DNA of 55,081 nt from Nocardia miyunensis NBRC 108239 (GTDB lineage: Bacteria; Actinomycetota; Actinomycetes; Mycobacteriales; Mycobacteriaceae). The notes under the pieces are model-generated. The model searched no databases and was not told the origin of the DNA. It worked only from the letters and a program-made list of their open reading frames with translations. The stretch lies in the NCBI RefSeq assembly GCF_001613065.1, contig NZ_BDBQ01000004.1:1-55081 (forward strand). The letters run 5' to 3'. The position numbers were made by a program, and so were the translations under genes. This document shows, piece after piece, positions 25,034 through 34,111 of the stretch; position 1 is the stretch's first letter, and each line of letters starts with the position of its first letter.

Positions 25034-26917
25034 CTACCGGGCGACGACGGGAATCGGAACCGCGTCGATGAGCGCGCGGGTGTACTCGTGCTGCGGATCG
25101 GTCAGAATCTGTTCCGCCGGGCCGGTTTCGACGATCTTGCCCCGATACATGACCGCGATGTCGTGCGCCAGATTGCGGACCACCGAAAGATCGTGCGAGA
25201 CGAACAGATACGACAGTCCGCGCTCGGCCTGCAAGTCGCGCAACAGGTTCAGCACACCGGCCTGAATGGAGACGTCCAGTGAGGACACCGGCTCGTCCAG
25301 CACCAGGATCTCCGGATCCAGCGCCAGCGCCCGCGCGATATTGATGCGCTGTTTCTGCCCGCCGGAGAAATCGGCCGGGTACCGGTCGACGTGCTCGGCC
25401 CGCAGGCCGACCTGTTTCAGCAATTCCGGCACCCGCGAACGGATTTCCTCGCGCGGACGTCCGGCGATGCGCAACGGTTCGGCCAGCGCGTCGAAGATCG
25501 GCATGCGCGGATCGAGCGAGGCGGACGGGTCCTGGAAGACGATCTGCATCTTCGCCCGGATCTCCCGGCGGCGGGCCTTGGTGAGTGTGGCGACGTCGCT
25601 GCCGAGCACCTCGATCGTGCCGCCCTGCGGTTTCGCCAGCTCCATGATCTCGGTCAGCGTGGTGGATTTGCCGGAGCCGGATTCGCCTACCAGCGCCAGT
25701 GTCCGGCCCGCGCGCAGTTCGAAACCGATCCCGTCCACCGCGCGCACTTCGCCCCTGCGGCGGCGCAGGATCACACCCGAGGTGATCGGGAAGACCTTCG
25801 TCAGCTCCGAGACCCGCAGTACCACATGCGAATCCGTCTCGACCTCGGCCTCGGGTTCGGTGATCTCGCGCTGATAGGCCGAGAACAGTTCCGCCGAACC
25901 GATTTCCGCGGTGCGGATGCAGGCCGCGCGATGTCCGGGCGTGATGTCCTGTAGCGGCGGTTCGGCCGCGCGGCACTCGTCGATGGCGACCGGGCAGCGC
26001 GGGGCGAAGGGGCAGCCGGACGGCAGCGCGTGCATGGCCGGCGGGGAGCCCTCGATGGGAATCAGCGGTGTGCGCGCCGGACCGTCCATTCGCGGGATCG
26101 AGCCGAGCAACCCGACCGTGTACGGCATCCGCGGGGAGCGGAAAAGATCTGCGGTACCGGCGGTTTCGACGATCTTCCCGGCGTACATGACCGCGACCCG
26201 ATCCGCGATGGTCGCGGCGATGCCCATATCGTGGGTGATCATGATGACGCCCGCGCCGGTGATGTCGCGCGCGGTGCGCAGCAGGCCGAGGATCTGCTTC
26301 TGCACCGTGACGTCCAGCGCCGTGGTGGGCTCGTCGCAGATGATCAGTTCCGGATCGTTGGCGATGGCCATCGCGATCACCACGCGCTGACGCATACCGC
26401 CGGAGAATTCGTGCGGGAATGCCCGCGCCCGCGCCCGCGGTTCGGGAATCCCCACCAGGTCGAGCAGTTCCACCGCACGGGTCGCGGCCTGCTGCTTGGA
26501 CATCGAACCGTGCGCGAGCAGCGCCTCGGCGATCTGATCGCCGATCCGGTACACCGGGGTCAGCGCCGAGAGCGGATCCTGGAACACCATGGAGATGCGG
26601 CTGCCGCGATAGGCCGACAGGGTCTTGTCGTCCATGCCCAGCAATTCCTTGCCGCGCAACCGGATCGAACCCTGCACCCGCGCCTGGTCGGGCAGCAGCC
26701 CGATCACCGCCAGCGAGGACACCGATTTGCCCGAACCCGATTCGCCGACGATGGCGAGCACCTCACCGTCGGAGACGGAGTAGTTCACCCCGCGCACCGC
26801 GTCGATGCGGCCCTCCTCACCGGGGAAGGACACGCGCAGATCCGAAACTTCCAGCAGCGGAGCGGTGGTGGTTTGCCGCGCGGCCGCCGTGTTCTCGGTG
26901 GCTGATGTGTCGGTCAT
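25034..26917 (-). CDS. Fused DppD-DppF-type dipeptide ABC transporter ATPase
   Basis: 627 residues with two complete nucleotide-binding domains. First half: Walker A GESGSGKS near 57-64, Q-loop FQDP, signature FSGGMRQR, Walker [13 protein letters not shown] and switch ITHD, followed by the oligopeptide_HPY zinc-type C-terminal motif (CPFAPRCP). Second half: Walker A GESGSGKS near 411-418, signature FSGGQKQR, Walker B LVLDEP and VSHD. The two halves correspond to separate DppD and DppF in other bacteria. ATG at 26917 overlaps the permease stop (ATGA). Energises peptide import through DppB/DppC on the cytoplasmic side. Confidence 0.96.
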   Translation of the reverse strand: MTDTSATENTAAARQTTTAPLLEVSDLRVSFPGEEGRIDAVRGVNYSVSDGEVLAIVGESGSGKSVSSLAVIGLLPDQARVQGSIRLRGKELLGMDDKTLSAYRGSRISMVFQDPLSALTPVYRIGDQIAEALLAHGSMSKQQAATRAVELLDLVGIPEPRARARAFPHEFSGGMRQRVVIAMAIANDPELIICDEPTTALDVTVQKQILGLLRTARDITGAGVIMITHDMGIAATIADRVAVMYAGKIVETAGTADLFRSPRMPYTVGLLGSIPRMDGPARTPLIPIEGSPPAMHALPSGCPFAPRCPVAIDECRAAEPPLQDITPGHRAACIRTAEIGSAELFSAYQREITEPEAEVETDSHVVLRVSELTKVFPITSGVILRRRRGEVRAVDGIGFELRAGRTLALVGESGSGKSTTLTEIMELAKPQGGTIEVLGSDVATLTKARRREIRAKMQIVFQDPSASLDPRMPIFDALAEPLRIAGRPREEIRSRVPELLKQVGLRAEHVDRYPADFSGGQKQRINIARALALDPEILVLDEPVSSLDVSIQAGVLNLLRDLQAERGLSYLFVSHDLSVVRNLAHDIAVMYRGKIVETGPAEQILTDPQHEYTRALIDAVPIPVVAR

Positions 26918-27870
26918 GAGGACTGGGTCTTCCGCTCGGTCTGCTTCGGGGCCTTCGGCGCCTTGCGCCGGGCCCGCGCACGGGAGGAACTGGGGTCGAA
27001 GGCATCTCGCAGCCCGTCTCCGACCAGGTTGGCGCACAGCACGATCGCGATCAGGAAGCCGCCGGGGAACAGGAACAGCCACGGAAAGGTCAGCGCCGAT
27101 TGGGAATTCGCCGCGATCAGCGTGCCCAGTGAGACGTCCGGCGGCTGGACGCCGAATCCCAGGTAACTCAGGCCGGTTTCGGACAGCACCGCGGCGCCCA
27201 GGGCGAGCGTGGTGTCGATGATCAGGAACGAGGCCACGTTGGGGACGATGTGGGTGACGATCAACGAACGCGTCGACGCGCCCATATATCGTGCGGCCCG
27301 GACGAATTCGCGATCACGCAGGCTCAGCGTCAGCCCGCGCACGATGCGCGCGCTGATCATCCAGCCGAACGCGGCCAGCAGCAGGATCAGCAGCGGAATC
27401 GATCCGCTGCCCTTGGTGCGCGGGGAGAAGATCGCGATGACGATGAAACTGGGCACCACCAGCAGCAGATCCACCAGCCACATGATCGTCCGGTCGGTCC
27501 AGCCGCCGAGCAGTCCGGCCACCGCACCCGCGGCGACGGCGATGATCGAGCCGAGAATCGCCACGCAGAAACCGATGATCAACGATTTCTGCAAGCCGTG
27601 CAGGGTCTGCGCGAGCAGATCCTCACCGCTGCCGTCGGTGCCGAACGGATGGCTCGGGCTCGGCGCCTGATACAGCGCCGCGTAGTCCATGTGCCGGTAG
27701 TCGTAGGGCAGGACCGGCGGCAGCGCGAACGCCGCGATCACGATGAGTAGCAACACGATCGCGCCCGCGATGGCGGCCTTGTTGCGCAAGAACCTGCGCC
27801 ACACCAGTTTACGGCGTCCGGCAGCGGCGGGCTCGGGCGCGCCCTGTACGAGGATTTCGGTATCGGTCAC
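26914..27870 (-). CDS. dppC: Dipeptide ABC transporter permease, DppC type
   Basis: 318 residues from the GTG at 27870, overlapping the dppB stop (GTGA). N-terminal helix [20 protein letters not shown], then [19 protein letters not shown], the DppC/OppC signature, and five more membrane helices. The EAA-loop that contacts the ATPase is seen as [24 protein letters not shown]. The C-terminus is basic and cytoplasmic. Forms the pore with DppB. Confidence 0.95.
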   Translation of the reverse strand: MTDTEILVQGAPEPAAAGRRKLVWRRFLRNKAAIAGAIVLLLIVIAAFALPPVLPYDYRHMDYAALYQAPSPSHPFGTDGSGEDLLAQTLHGLQKSLIIGFCVAILGSIIAVAAGAVAGLLGGWTDRTIMWLVDLLLVVPSFIVIAIFSPRTKGSGSIPLLILLLAAFGWMISARIVRGLTLSLRDREFVRAARYMGASTRSLIVTHIVPNVASFLIIDTTLALGAAVLSETGLSYLGFGVQPPDVSLGTLIAANSQSALTFPWLFLFPGGFLIAIVLCANLVGDGLRDAFDPSSSRARARRKAPKAPKQTERKTQSS

Positions 27871-28847
27871 GACACACGCACCCGGGGGTCGAGCATGGCG
27901 TAGACGATGTCCGAGAGCAGGCCGGAGACCAGGATCACCAGTCCCGCGAAGGTCGTCACCGTGACCACGATGTACAGGTCCTGTCCGTTGATCGCGTCCA
28001 CCAGCCATTCGCCGACGCCGTGCCAGCCGAAGATCTTCTCGGTGAACACCGCTCCGGTGATCAGGCCGCCGAGGCCGTAGGCGAACAGCGTCGCCATCGG
28101 GATCAGGGCCGTGCGCAGGCCGTGTTTGTACAGCGCGCGTTTTCGGGTCAGGCCCTTGGCGCGGGCGGTCCGGATGAAATCGCTCTGCAGGACGTCGAGC
28201 ATGGCGTTGCGCTGATAGCGGCTGTAAGCCGCCATCGAGCCCAGGGCCAGGCCCAGCGTGGGCACGACCATGTGCTGTAGCCGGTCGACGAACTGGTTCC
28301 ACAACCCGTCCACCGCCGAGGCCGAGGTCTCCCCGGTGTAGAGGAAGATCTGCTGTCCGGTTGCCGTATTGAGTTCCAGCGCACCATATTTCAGCAGGGT
28401 CGCCAACAGGAAGATCGGCGTGCTCAACACCAGCAGCGAGATGATCGTGGTGAAATAATCGCTGAATCTGTACTGCCGGATCGCTCCCGCCGCGCCGATC
28501 AGCACACCGAGCGCGGTGCCGATCACCGAGCCGATCACCAGCAATCGCAGGCTCACACCGATCCGGCGGCCCAGCTCCTGACTCACCGGCTGGCCCGCGA
28601 GGGTCTGGCCGAAGTCGCCGTGCACCACCACATCCTTCACCCAGGTGCCGTAGCGCGGCAGGATCGGCTCGTTGAGATGGAGTTCGGCGGCCTTGGCATC
28701 GATCACCGACTGCGGTGGGCGCGGATTGCGCTGCTCGAGACTGTCCAGCGGATGGAACGTCATCGATGCGAGCGTGAAGGTAAGGAACGAAGCGAGCACC
28801 AACAGCACGACATAGTTCAGCGCACGTCGTAGCAGAAAGCCGGTCAT
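27867..28847 (-). CDS. dppB: Dipeptide ABC transporter permease, DppB type
   Basis: 326 residues; first gene of the six-gene minus-strand operon. Starts LLRRALNYVVLLVLASFLTF, the DppB/OppB N-terminal helix; DFGQTLAGQPV and the EAA-like SDFIRTARAKGLTRKRALYKHGLRTALIP are family signatures; six membrane helices. A -10-like TATGAT (28878-28883 on this strand) lies about 30 bp upstream of the ATG. The operon order is dppB, dppC, fused ATPase, two binding proteins, membrane protein, all with overlaps or gaps of at most about 26 bp. Confidence 0.95.
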   Translation of the reverse strand: MTGFLLRRALNYVVLLVLASFLTFTLASMTFHPLDSLEQRNPRPPQSVIDAKAAELHLNEPILPRYGTWVKDVVVHGDFGQTLAGQPVSQELGRRIGVSLRLLVIGSVIGTALGVLIGAAGAIRQYRFSDYFTTIISLLVLSTPIFLLATLLKYGALELNTATGQQIFLYTGETSASAVDGLWNQFVDRLQHMVVPTLGLALGSMAAYSRYQRNAMLDVLQSDFIRTARAKGLTRKRALYKHGLRTALIPMATLFAYGLGGLITGAVFTEKIFGWHGVGEWLVDAINGQDLYIVVTVTTFAGLVILVSGLLSDIVYAMLDPRVRVS

Positions 28848-28877
28848 CGGTCCCCTCGGGTCGGTTACTAGCCCCCG

Positions 28878-28883
28878 ATCATA
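28878..28883 (-). promoter_or_regulatory. -10-like element of the dpp operon
   Basis: TATGAT on the minus strand, about 30 bp upstream of the dppB ATG. No firm -35 seen. Confidence 0.3.
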
Positions 28884-29001
28884 GGGATAGTTATTCCGGC
28901 GAGCGCGTTACGCACGATCACCTCACGTTCGATTGCGAGATATCGTGCAGAGAAGGTTCATGCCGTCGGGCGGTCCGGCGGCACAGACAGGGGGCTGTTC
29001 G

Positions 29002-30216
29002 GTGAGTTATCCCCAGTATCCGGGCGGCTATCAGCCGTATCCACAGGGCCAGGGCATGGAACCGAGCAGCGGAACGGCGATGGCGGCGGGTGTGCTCGCC
29101 TCGCTCGGTGCGGCCGGGCAAATTCTCGGCGGCGCACTGGACATCGTGGTGGGTAGCGCTCTGCCCGATTTCGACGACGAGGTGCTGCGCAATTCCTGGT
29201 TCTCGGGCTATCTGATCGGCATCGGTGTGATCGGTCTCATCACCGCGGGTCTGCTCGGGACGGGTGCGGTGCTGATGTTCCGGCGCAAGCCGCTCGGGCG
29301 GATCCTCATCACCGCCGGGTGTGTCGTCACGATCGTCGTGGGCGTGGCCTCGTACGTCGTGTTGTACGCCGGAGGTGTGGGCGCGCCCGCCGGTTCGTTC
29401 CTGATGGGCGGACTCGGGGGACTGGTCGGGCAGGTGTTTCCCGTCATCACCGCGATCCTGACGCTGCTGCCCGCGACCGGGCGTTGGCTCGCGCACGTTC
29501 CCGGGCAGTCGACGGGATATCCCGCGCCGTATCCGGGGCCGGGCGTGCACCCGGGATACCCGGTGCCGACCCCACAGTATGTGGACCCGTTCCGGCCCAA
29601 CCCCGCGCCGTATCTCGGACAGCCTGGTCATGGAGCGCCGTACGGAGGACAGCCGTGGACGCCGTATGCGGGTCAGCCTGGCCTGGGTGCGACGCCGCCG
29701 TATCCCGGGCAGCCCGGTCCGGGTGCGACGCCGCCGTATCCCGGGCAGCCCGGTCCGGGTGCGTCTACGCCGTATCCCGGGGAGCTTGGTCCGGGTACGT
29801 CGCCGCATGCCGGTCAGTCCGGTCCGGGTGTGTCGCCGCCGTATCCCGGGCAGCCTGGTCCGGGCGTGACGACGCCGTACACCGCTCAGTCCGGTCCGGG
29901 TGCGTCTACGCCGTATCCCGGGGAGCTTGGTCCGGGTACGTCGCCGCATGCCGGTCAGTCCGGTCCGGGTGTGTCGGCACCGTATCCCGGGCAGCCTGGC
30001 CCGGGTGCGTCGACGTCGCAGCAGCCGACTTCGGATGCGTCGACGCCGTCTGCGGGTCAGCCGGGGCCGGGGGCTGGTCAGCCCACACCGGCCGCAGGTG
30101 GGGCGCCGCGGTCTCCGGACTCCGGGGCGACGCCGAATTCGAACGAGCCGACGCCCTTTCCCGAGGTGCCCCCGCTCGGCGCGAGCGAGGACCAGTGGCG
30201 ACGTCCGGGGAACTGA
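29002..30216 (+). CDS. Four-helix membrane protein with Pro/Gly-rich tandem-repeat C-terminus
   Basis: 404 residues from the GTG at 29002 (MSYPQYPGGYQPYPQGQG), chosen for the AGGGGG eight bases upstream and the likeness of its start to the protein at 37922. Four hydrophobic segments lie between residues 20 and 170. The C-terminal ~200 residues are extracellular or cytoplasmic low-complexity sequence built on a 12-residue unit of the type YPGQPGPGASTP. No function known; actinobacterial proteins of this plan are often annotated only as Pro-rich membrane proteins. Repeat copy number may vary between strains. Confidence 0.75.
   Translation: MSYPQYPGGYQPYPQGQGMEPSSGTAMAAGVLASLGAAGQILGGALDIVVGSALPDFDDEVLRNSWFSGYLIGIGVIGLITAGLLGTGAVLMFRRKPLGRILITAGCVVTIVVGVASYVVLYAGGVGAPAGSFLMGGLGGLVGQVFPVITAILTLLPATGRWLAHVPGQSTGYPAPYPGPGVHPGYPVPTPQYVDPFRPNPAPYLGQPGHGAPYGGQPWTPYAGQPGLGATPPYPGQPGPGATPPYPGQPGPGASTPYPGELGPGTSPHAGQSGPGVSPPYPGQPGPGVTTPYTAQSGPGASTPYPGELGPGTSPHAGQSGPGVSAPYPGQPGPGASTSQQPTSDASTPSAGQPGPGAGQPTPAAGGAPRSPDSGATPNSNEPTPFPEVPPLGASEDQWRRPGN
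29689..30012 (+). repeat. Coding 36-bp tandem repeats with a 141-bp block duplication
   Basis: Units of 12 codons (two of 11) repeat about nine times. A block of four units (from 29761) is almost exactly repeated 141 bp later (from 29902), including rare variants GELGPG and PHAGQSGPG, showing recent duplication in frame. Confidence 0.85.
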
Positions 30217-30253
30217 TTACTTCCCCACGCGCGTTTCGGGCAGGATGGAATAG

Positions 30254-31087
30254 GTGACTCGCCGGAACTCGCCCAAGCCCAAATTGGTGGCCACCGATGT
30301 CGACGGCACGCTGATCGATCGGGCCGAGCAGGTGAGTCCGAGAACTCGGGCCGTGGTCAAGGCGTTGGTCGACGACGGTGTGCATTTCGTTCTCGCCACC
30401 GGGCGGCCGCCGCGCTGGATCGATCCGATCGTGGACGGGCTCGGCTACCCCCCGCTGTGCGTCTGCGGTAACGGCGCGGTCGTCTACGACAGCGCCGCCG
30501 ACCGCATCCTGCACAACAGTTCGCTGGATGTGGAGAATCTGGCCTGGCTCGCCGAACTCGCCGAACGCGTCCTGCCCGGTTGCGGTCTGGCGGCCGAGCG
30601 CGTCGGCGAGACCGCGCACGATGCGGCCACCCCGCAGTTCGTGAGCTCGCCCGAATATCAGCACGCCTGGCTCAATCCGGACGATACGCAGGTCGCCCGC
30701 CGGGAGGTGATCGCCGCCCCCGCCATCAAGATGCTGATCCGGTTACCCGGCGTGGTCAGCGCCGATATGCGCACTGCCCTCGAACCGCACCTCGACGGCC
30801 GCGCCGACCTCACCTATTCCACCGACAACGGCCTGATCGAACTATCCGCGCCGGGCGTCACCAAGGCATCGGGCCTGACCATGGTCGCCGAACGCCTGGG
30901 CGTCGAGCACCGCGACATCATCGCCTTCGGCGATATGCCCAACGACGTCCCGATGCTCCGCCTCGCGGGTCACGGCGTAGCCATGGGCAATGCCCACCCC
31001 GAGGCCGTCGCCGCCGCCGACGAAATCACCGGCACCAACTCCGAGGACGGCGTCGCCCGCGTCCTGGAACGCTGGTGGTCCAGCTGA
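30254..31087 (+). CDS. Cof-type HAD-superfamily phosphatase (Rv3813c-like)
   Basis: 277 residues from the GTG at 30254. HAD motif I DVDGTLID (nucleophile and acid/base Asp near residues 15-17), motif II LATGRPPR, motif III Lys in VTKASGL, and motif IV GDMPNDVPML identify a Cof-type (class IIB) phosphatase with a C2 cap. Such enzymes hydrolyse sugar phosphates, FMN or PLP; the substrate here is unknown. An AGGA sits about 9 nt upstream. The position relative to the acyltransferases and the amidase follows the mycobacterial order. Confidence 0.93.
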   Translation: MTRRNSPKPKLVATDVDGTLIDRAEQVSPRTRAVVKALVDDGVHFVLATGRPPRWIDPIVDGLGYPPLCVCGNGAVVYDSAADRILHNSSLDVENLAWLAELAERVLPGCGLAAERVGETAHDAATPQFVSSPEYQHAWLNPDDTQVARREVIAAPAIKMLIRLPGVVSADMRTALEPHLDGRADLTYSTDNGLIELSAPGVTKASGLTMVAERLGVEHRDIIAFGDMPNDVPMLRLAGHGVAMGNAHPEAVAAADEITGTNSEDGVARVLERWWSS

Positions 31088-31550
31088 ATTCGTGGCACTC
31101 CGGGCGAATTCGGAGTTGCCGAAACCGAATTCACGTCACCGGAACGTTTTCGCCGGTCGAACCACTTCGCGGTCGCCGGGGCCGAGTTCGTGGTGGGGCG
31201 AATGCGGTGGGGAGCTGGGCCTTCGGCCCGGAGTCGAGTGCGTTGTCCGTGAGGTGAATCCGTGTCGTTCGATGCCGGTCGGTTGGTCGAGCCACTTCGT
31301 CAGTGCTGGAATCGAGTTCGTGGTGGGAGTACGCGGTTGGGGTGGGCCTTCGATCGGGGGGCGAGTTCATTGTCGGTGAGGTGAATGCGCGTCGCTCGAT
31401 ATGCAGGCCGGGCCTTTGCTCCACAGCGAGTCCGTGTTACCTCGGCTTCGCGGCGTGGTGAGTCGTGTCGATTCGTGGCCGAGGTGAGTATGGATGCGCT
31501 CCGGCTCTTCCGCATTGGAGCTGTTCACGAAAGCCCTTGTGTGACAAGGC
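31088..31550. other. Intergenic region with a diverged duplicated element
   Basis: Convergent gap between the HAD gene and the amidase gene. It holds two diverged copies of a ~125-bp element (see repeat) and no supportable gene. Short minus-strand frames translate both copies to similar peptides but in different frames and without ribosome sites. Confidence 0.55.
31155..31410. repeat. Two diverged copies of a ~125-bp direct repeat
   Basis: Copy 1 starts at 31155 and copy 2 at 31285 (130-bp offset). Shared landmarks in order: GGTCGAnCCACTTCG, GAGTTCGTGGTGGG, GTGGGCCTTCG or CTGGGCCTTCG, GAGTnCnTTGTC, GTGAGGTGAAT, GTCGnTCGAT. On the minus strand both encode a peptide like TRIHLTDNxL. Probably a dispersed genomic repeat. 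Confidence 0.65.
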
Positions 31551-33902
31551 TTACCGATCGCCGGGCGATGCCGCTTCGGGGCCGGGTGATGTTCTGCTCG
31601 GTGTGTTTCCGGTGGCCGGGGTTGTTCGGGGGCTCGTCGGGGTTGCGGGGTTCTGGGTTGGGATCGGGTTCGTGGACGTGTCGGAATTCCGCGACTGGTT
31701 GGAATCGTCTTGTGACACATCGCTGTTCGCTGCGATAGGTGACCGTCTTGTCGCGGATGCGGCGGTGTCGGCGGCTATTTTGCGGATGCGGTCCATCTGG
31801 GCGTAGGCGGCGTTGCCGGGGCAGGCGGTCTTGCCGACGTCTCGGTGGGCGAAGATGGTGGGGAGTTTCACCGCCGCGCCCTTCTTGTACTTGGTGTAGC
31901 TGGTGCCCTGGGAGTACAGGGTGGTGGTGCTCAGCGGGTTGAGTCCGGCGAGTTCGGTGCGCCAGCCGATGAAGCGTCCGGCGGCCTGGATCGCGGCGTC
32001 GGTCGGGGGCTGGGATTGGAAATCGCCCATCAGGGCGACCCCGGCGGTGTGCTGATTGAAACCGCCCGCGTGTGCGCCCTGCACGGGTTTGCCCAGGCCA
32101 CCGGCGCGGCCCTCGTAGATCTGGCCGTACTTGTCGATCAAGGCGTTGTAGCCGATATCGCACCAGCCCAACGTTTTCGCGTGATAGGCGTAGATCGCGC
32201 GGACGATGCCCGGCGATTCGGCGGCGGTGTAATCATTGCGACCTGCGGTGTGGTGCACGACGATTCCGCTCAGGCCGTTGTCGTAGGTCGGTTTGTCGCA
32301 CAGCAGCGAGGGGTCCGCGCCCCACTGCGCGCGGGTGATCACCTTGGGGCCACCGTCGGACAGCGGCGCGGCGATCGAGGACAGCGCCGCGTCGGACGGG
32401 CCGTGCCCCGGATCGATCAGCACGGCGGACAGATCGGTCGCGGTCGCCTCCCGGGCGTGCCCCGACGTATCGGCCTCGTGTGTGAGCAGAACCTGCACGT
32501 CCTTGGTCCGGCCGACGTAGATCGGCTCGGTGCCCGCGCGATCGGCCGTGGTCCCATCGGTGGGCCCGGTCTCGATCGGGTCCGCCGGATACCAAGCGCC
32601 CCACCGACCTTCGGCATCGCGCGCCCGGATCATCGCCGTCGTCCCGTCCAGATCCTTCGCGGTCAGCGCCACCATGCTGAACGGCTTCTCCCGCGTGACC
32701 TCCTTGACCTGCGCGCCCACCTGCGCCGCCACATCCGGCGAGACCGCTCCGGGGGCCAGCGCCGGTGCGGCGGGATCGGCCCCCGGCACCAACGCGGGAT
32801 CCGCCGCCGCGTTCGGTACGGCAGACGTCGCGTCGCCCGAGTTCGCCGACGTCGGTGCGGGTTCCGGGACGGCGGGCGACACCGGATAGTCGACCGGCAC
32901 GACCACGGATCCCGCCCCGAATCGCGTGGCCACAGCGGGTGCGCCGTTCACATGATGCGTATCGGCTGGAACTCGTTGCGCCGCTGGAGTTTGCCGTGTC
33001 GCCGCAACCCGGACGGCCGGGTCGGCTGCGACTTCATCGGCGCGCACGTCCGGTCGCGCGGCCTCGAAGCGGGTCGCGGTGGCAGGCGGTGCAGTCGTTG
33101 CCTCGGGCTGTGTTGCCGAGGGGATGACATTCGGGGCGGATTGCGCGGCCGTCGACGTTCGGGGGTCCGTCCGAACTGCCCAGGGCGCGGAGATCCGTTG
33201 TGTCGCTGAGGAATCAAGGAGCCGGGTGAGCTGCGTCGTCGGTCGTGTGGCGGCGACAGGTGCGCGGCTCGCGGCCTGCGGTGCTGCCGGGAACTCCAGT
33301 GCCGCTGGGACCTGAGGTGTTGCGGAGGATCGTGGGCTGGGTTGCGGGGCGATCGGGGCTCGAGGAGTCGGCTGGGTCGCTGTTCCCGGGCCGGGTGCGG
33401 AGGGGATCGGCGGGGCGTAGGGGAGTGGGGCCGTGGTCGGGGTTGGTTGGGTGTCTGGGACTTGTGGGGAGAGTGGGGCCTGGATGCCGGGTTGGGGCGT
33501 CGGCGTTGCTGATTGTGCTTGTGGCGCAGTGGGAGTCGGGCTGGGCTGCGGGCCGCCGAATTGGGGTAGCGGGATCTCGGCGGGGAATCCCGGGGGCAGG
33601 GGCAGGTTCGGGGGGATCGGGATCGAGCTGGGGAGGGGGAGGCGGCGCAGGTCGGACAGGTGCAGGTCCGGGAGGTTCAAACCGGTGAGATCGTGCAGGG
33701 GCGCGATGGCGTCGGGGGCCGAGGACAGCAGGACTTCGGCGAAATGCGCAGGGATAGCGGAGAAATCGCTATTACCCGCGTTTCGGTAATCTGGCGAATT
33801 CTGCATCGCGATCGTGGGCAGCGGTGCGATCACCGCGAGTGTGGCGACGACGGGGAGAACGTACGACCTTTTGGGTCTGCGATCGGGCACGAGCTGCTCC
33901 AT
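31551..33902 (-). CDS. Secreted N-acetylmuramoyl-L-alanine amidase (Rv3811-like)
   Basis: 783 residues. N-terminal signal or anchor RRPKRSYVLPVVATLAVIAPLPTIA, then a long Pro/Ala/Thr-rich stretch to about residue 370, a beta-rich accessory region, and the amidase_2/PGRP catalytic domain (about 525-690). Zinc ligands are visible as VVHHTAG and HRDVGKTACPGN; AHAGGFNQHTAGVALMGDF is typical. It should cut the amide between MurNAc and the stem peptide in the wall. Ends in a Ser/Thr/Pro tail. The start codon at 33902 fits the signal peptide. Divergent from the SpoIID-domain gene, sharing a ~210-bp regulatory region. Confidence 0.92.
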   Translation of the reverse strand: MEQLVPDRRPKRSYVLPVVATLAVIAPLPTIAMQNSPDYRNAGNSDFSAIPAHFAEVLLSSAPDAIAPLHDLTGLNLPDLHLSDLRRLPLPSSIPIPPNLPLPPGFPAEIPLPQFGGPQPSPTPTAPQAQSATPTPQPGIQAPLSPQVPDTQPTPTTAPLPYAPPIPSAPGPGTATQPTPRAPIAPQPSPRSSATPQVPAALEFPAAPQAASRAPVAATRPTTQLTRLLDSSATQRISAPWAVRTDPRTSTAAQSAPNVIPSATQPEATTAPPATATRFEAARPDVRADEVAADPAVRVAATRQTPAAQRVPADTHHVNGAPAVATRFGAGSVVVPVDYPVSPAVPEPAPTSANSGDATSAVPNAAADPALVPGADPAAPALAPGAVSPDVAAQVGAQVKEVTREKPFSMVALTAKDLDGTTAMIRARDAEGRWGAWYPADPIETGPTDGTTADRAGTEPIYVGRTKDVQVLLTHEADTSGHAREATATDLSAVLIDPGHGPSDAALSSIAAPLSDGGPKVITRAQWGADPSLLCDKPTYDNGLSGIVVHHTAGRNDYTAAESPGIVRAIYAYHAKTLGWCDIGYNALIDKYGQIYEGRAGGLGKPVQGAHAGGFNQHTAGVALMGDFQSQPPTDAAIQAAGRFIGWRTELAGLNPLSTTTLYSQGTSYTKYKKGAAVKLPTIFAHRDVGKTACPGNAAYAQMDRIRKIAADTAASATRRSPIAANSDVSQDDSNQSRNSDTSTNPIPTQNPATPTSPRTTPATGNTPSRTSPGPEAASPGDR

Positions 33903-34111
33903 TCAGGTAGAACCGGCGACCGTCAGCCGGGAGGCCATGGTTGATTCCTGACGGATCAAGCGTCACACTGGTCCCAACTGTTACAAATCTAAGCCTTTGG
34001 TAGAGGATTAGATGGCAATAACTCGAATGTAGCTTTCCGATCGACATCCAGCGGGTAGGCGGGCGGAGAACGGCCCGGCGGTCCTGTCCGCGGAATCCGT
34101 GGGAGTGCGTG

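Noticed and set aside
29689..30012. Non-coding satellite or CRISPR-like array
   Set aside because: Period is a multiple of three and the frame stays open with conserved amino-acid pattern, so it is a coding repeat.
31131..31515. Two short overlapping minus-strand ORFs in the repeat region
   Set aside because: They translate repeat copies in different frames, have no ribosome sites and no continuous homology; treated as repeat, not genes.
33955..33990. MtrA-type GTnAC direct repeat between amidase and SpoIID genes
   Set aside because: GTCAC and GTTAC are present but 18 bp apart, unlike the ~11-bp spacing I recall for MtrA sites.
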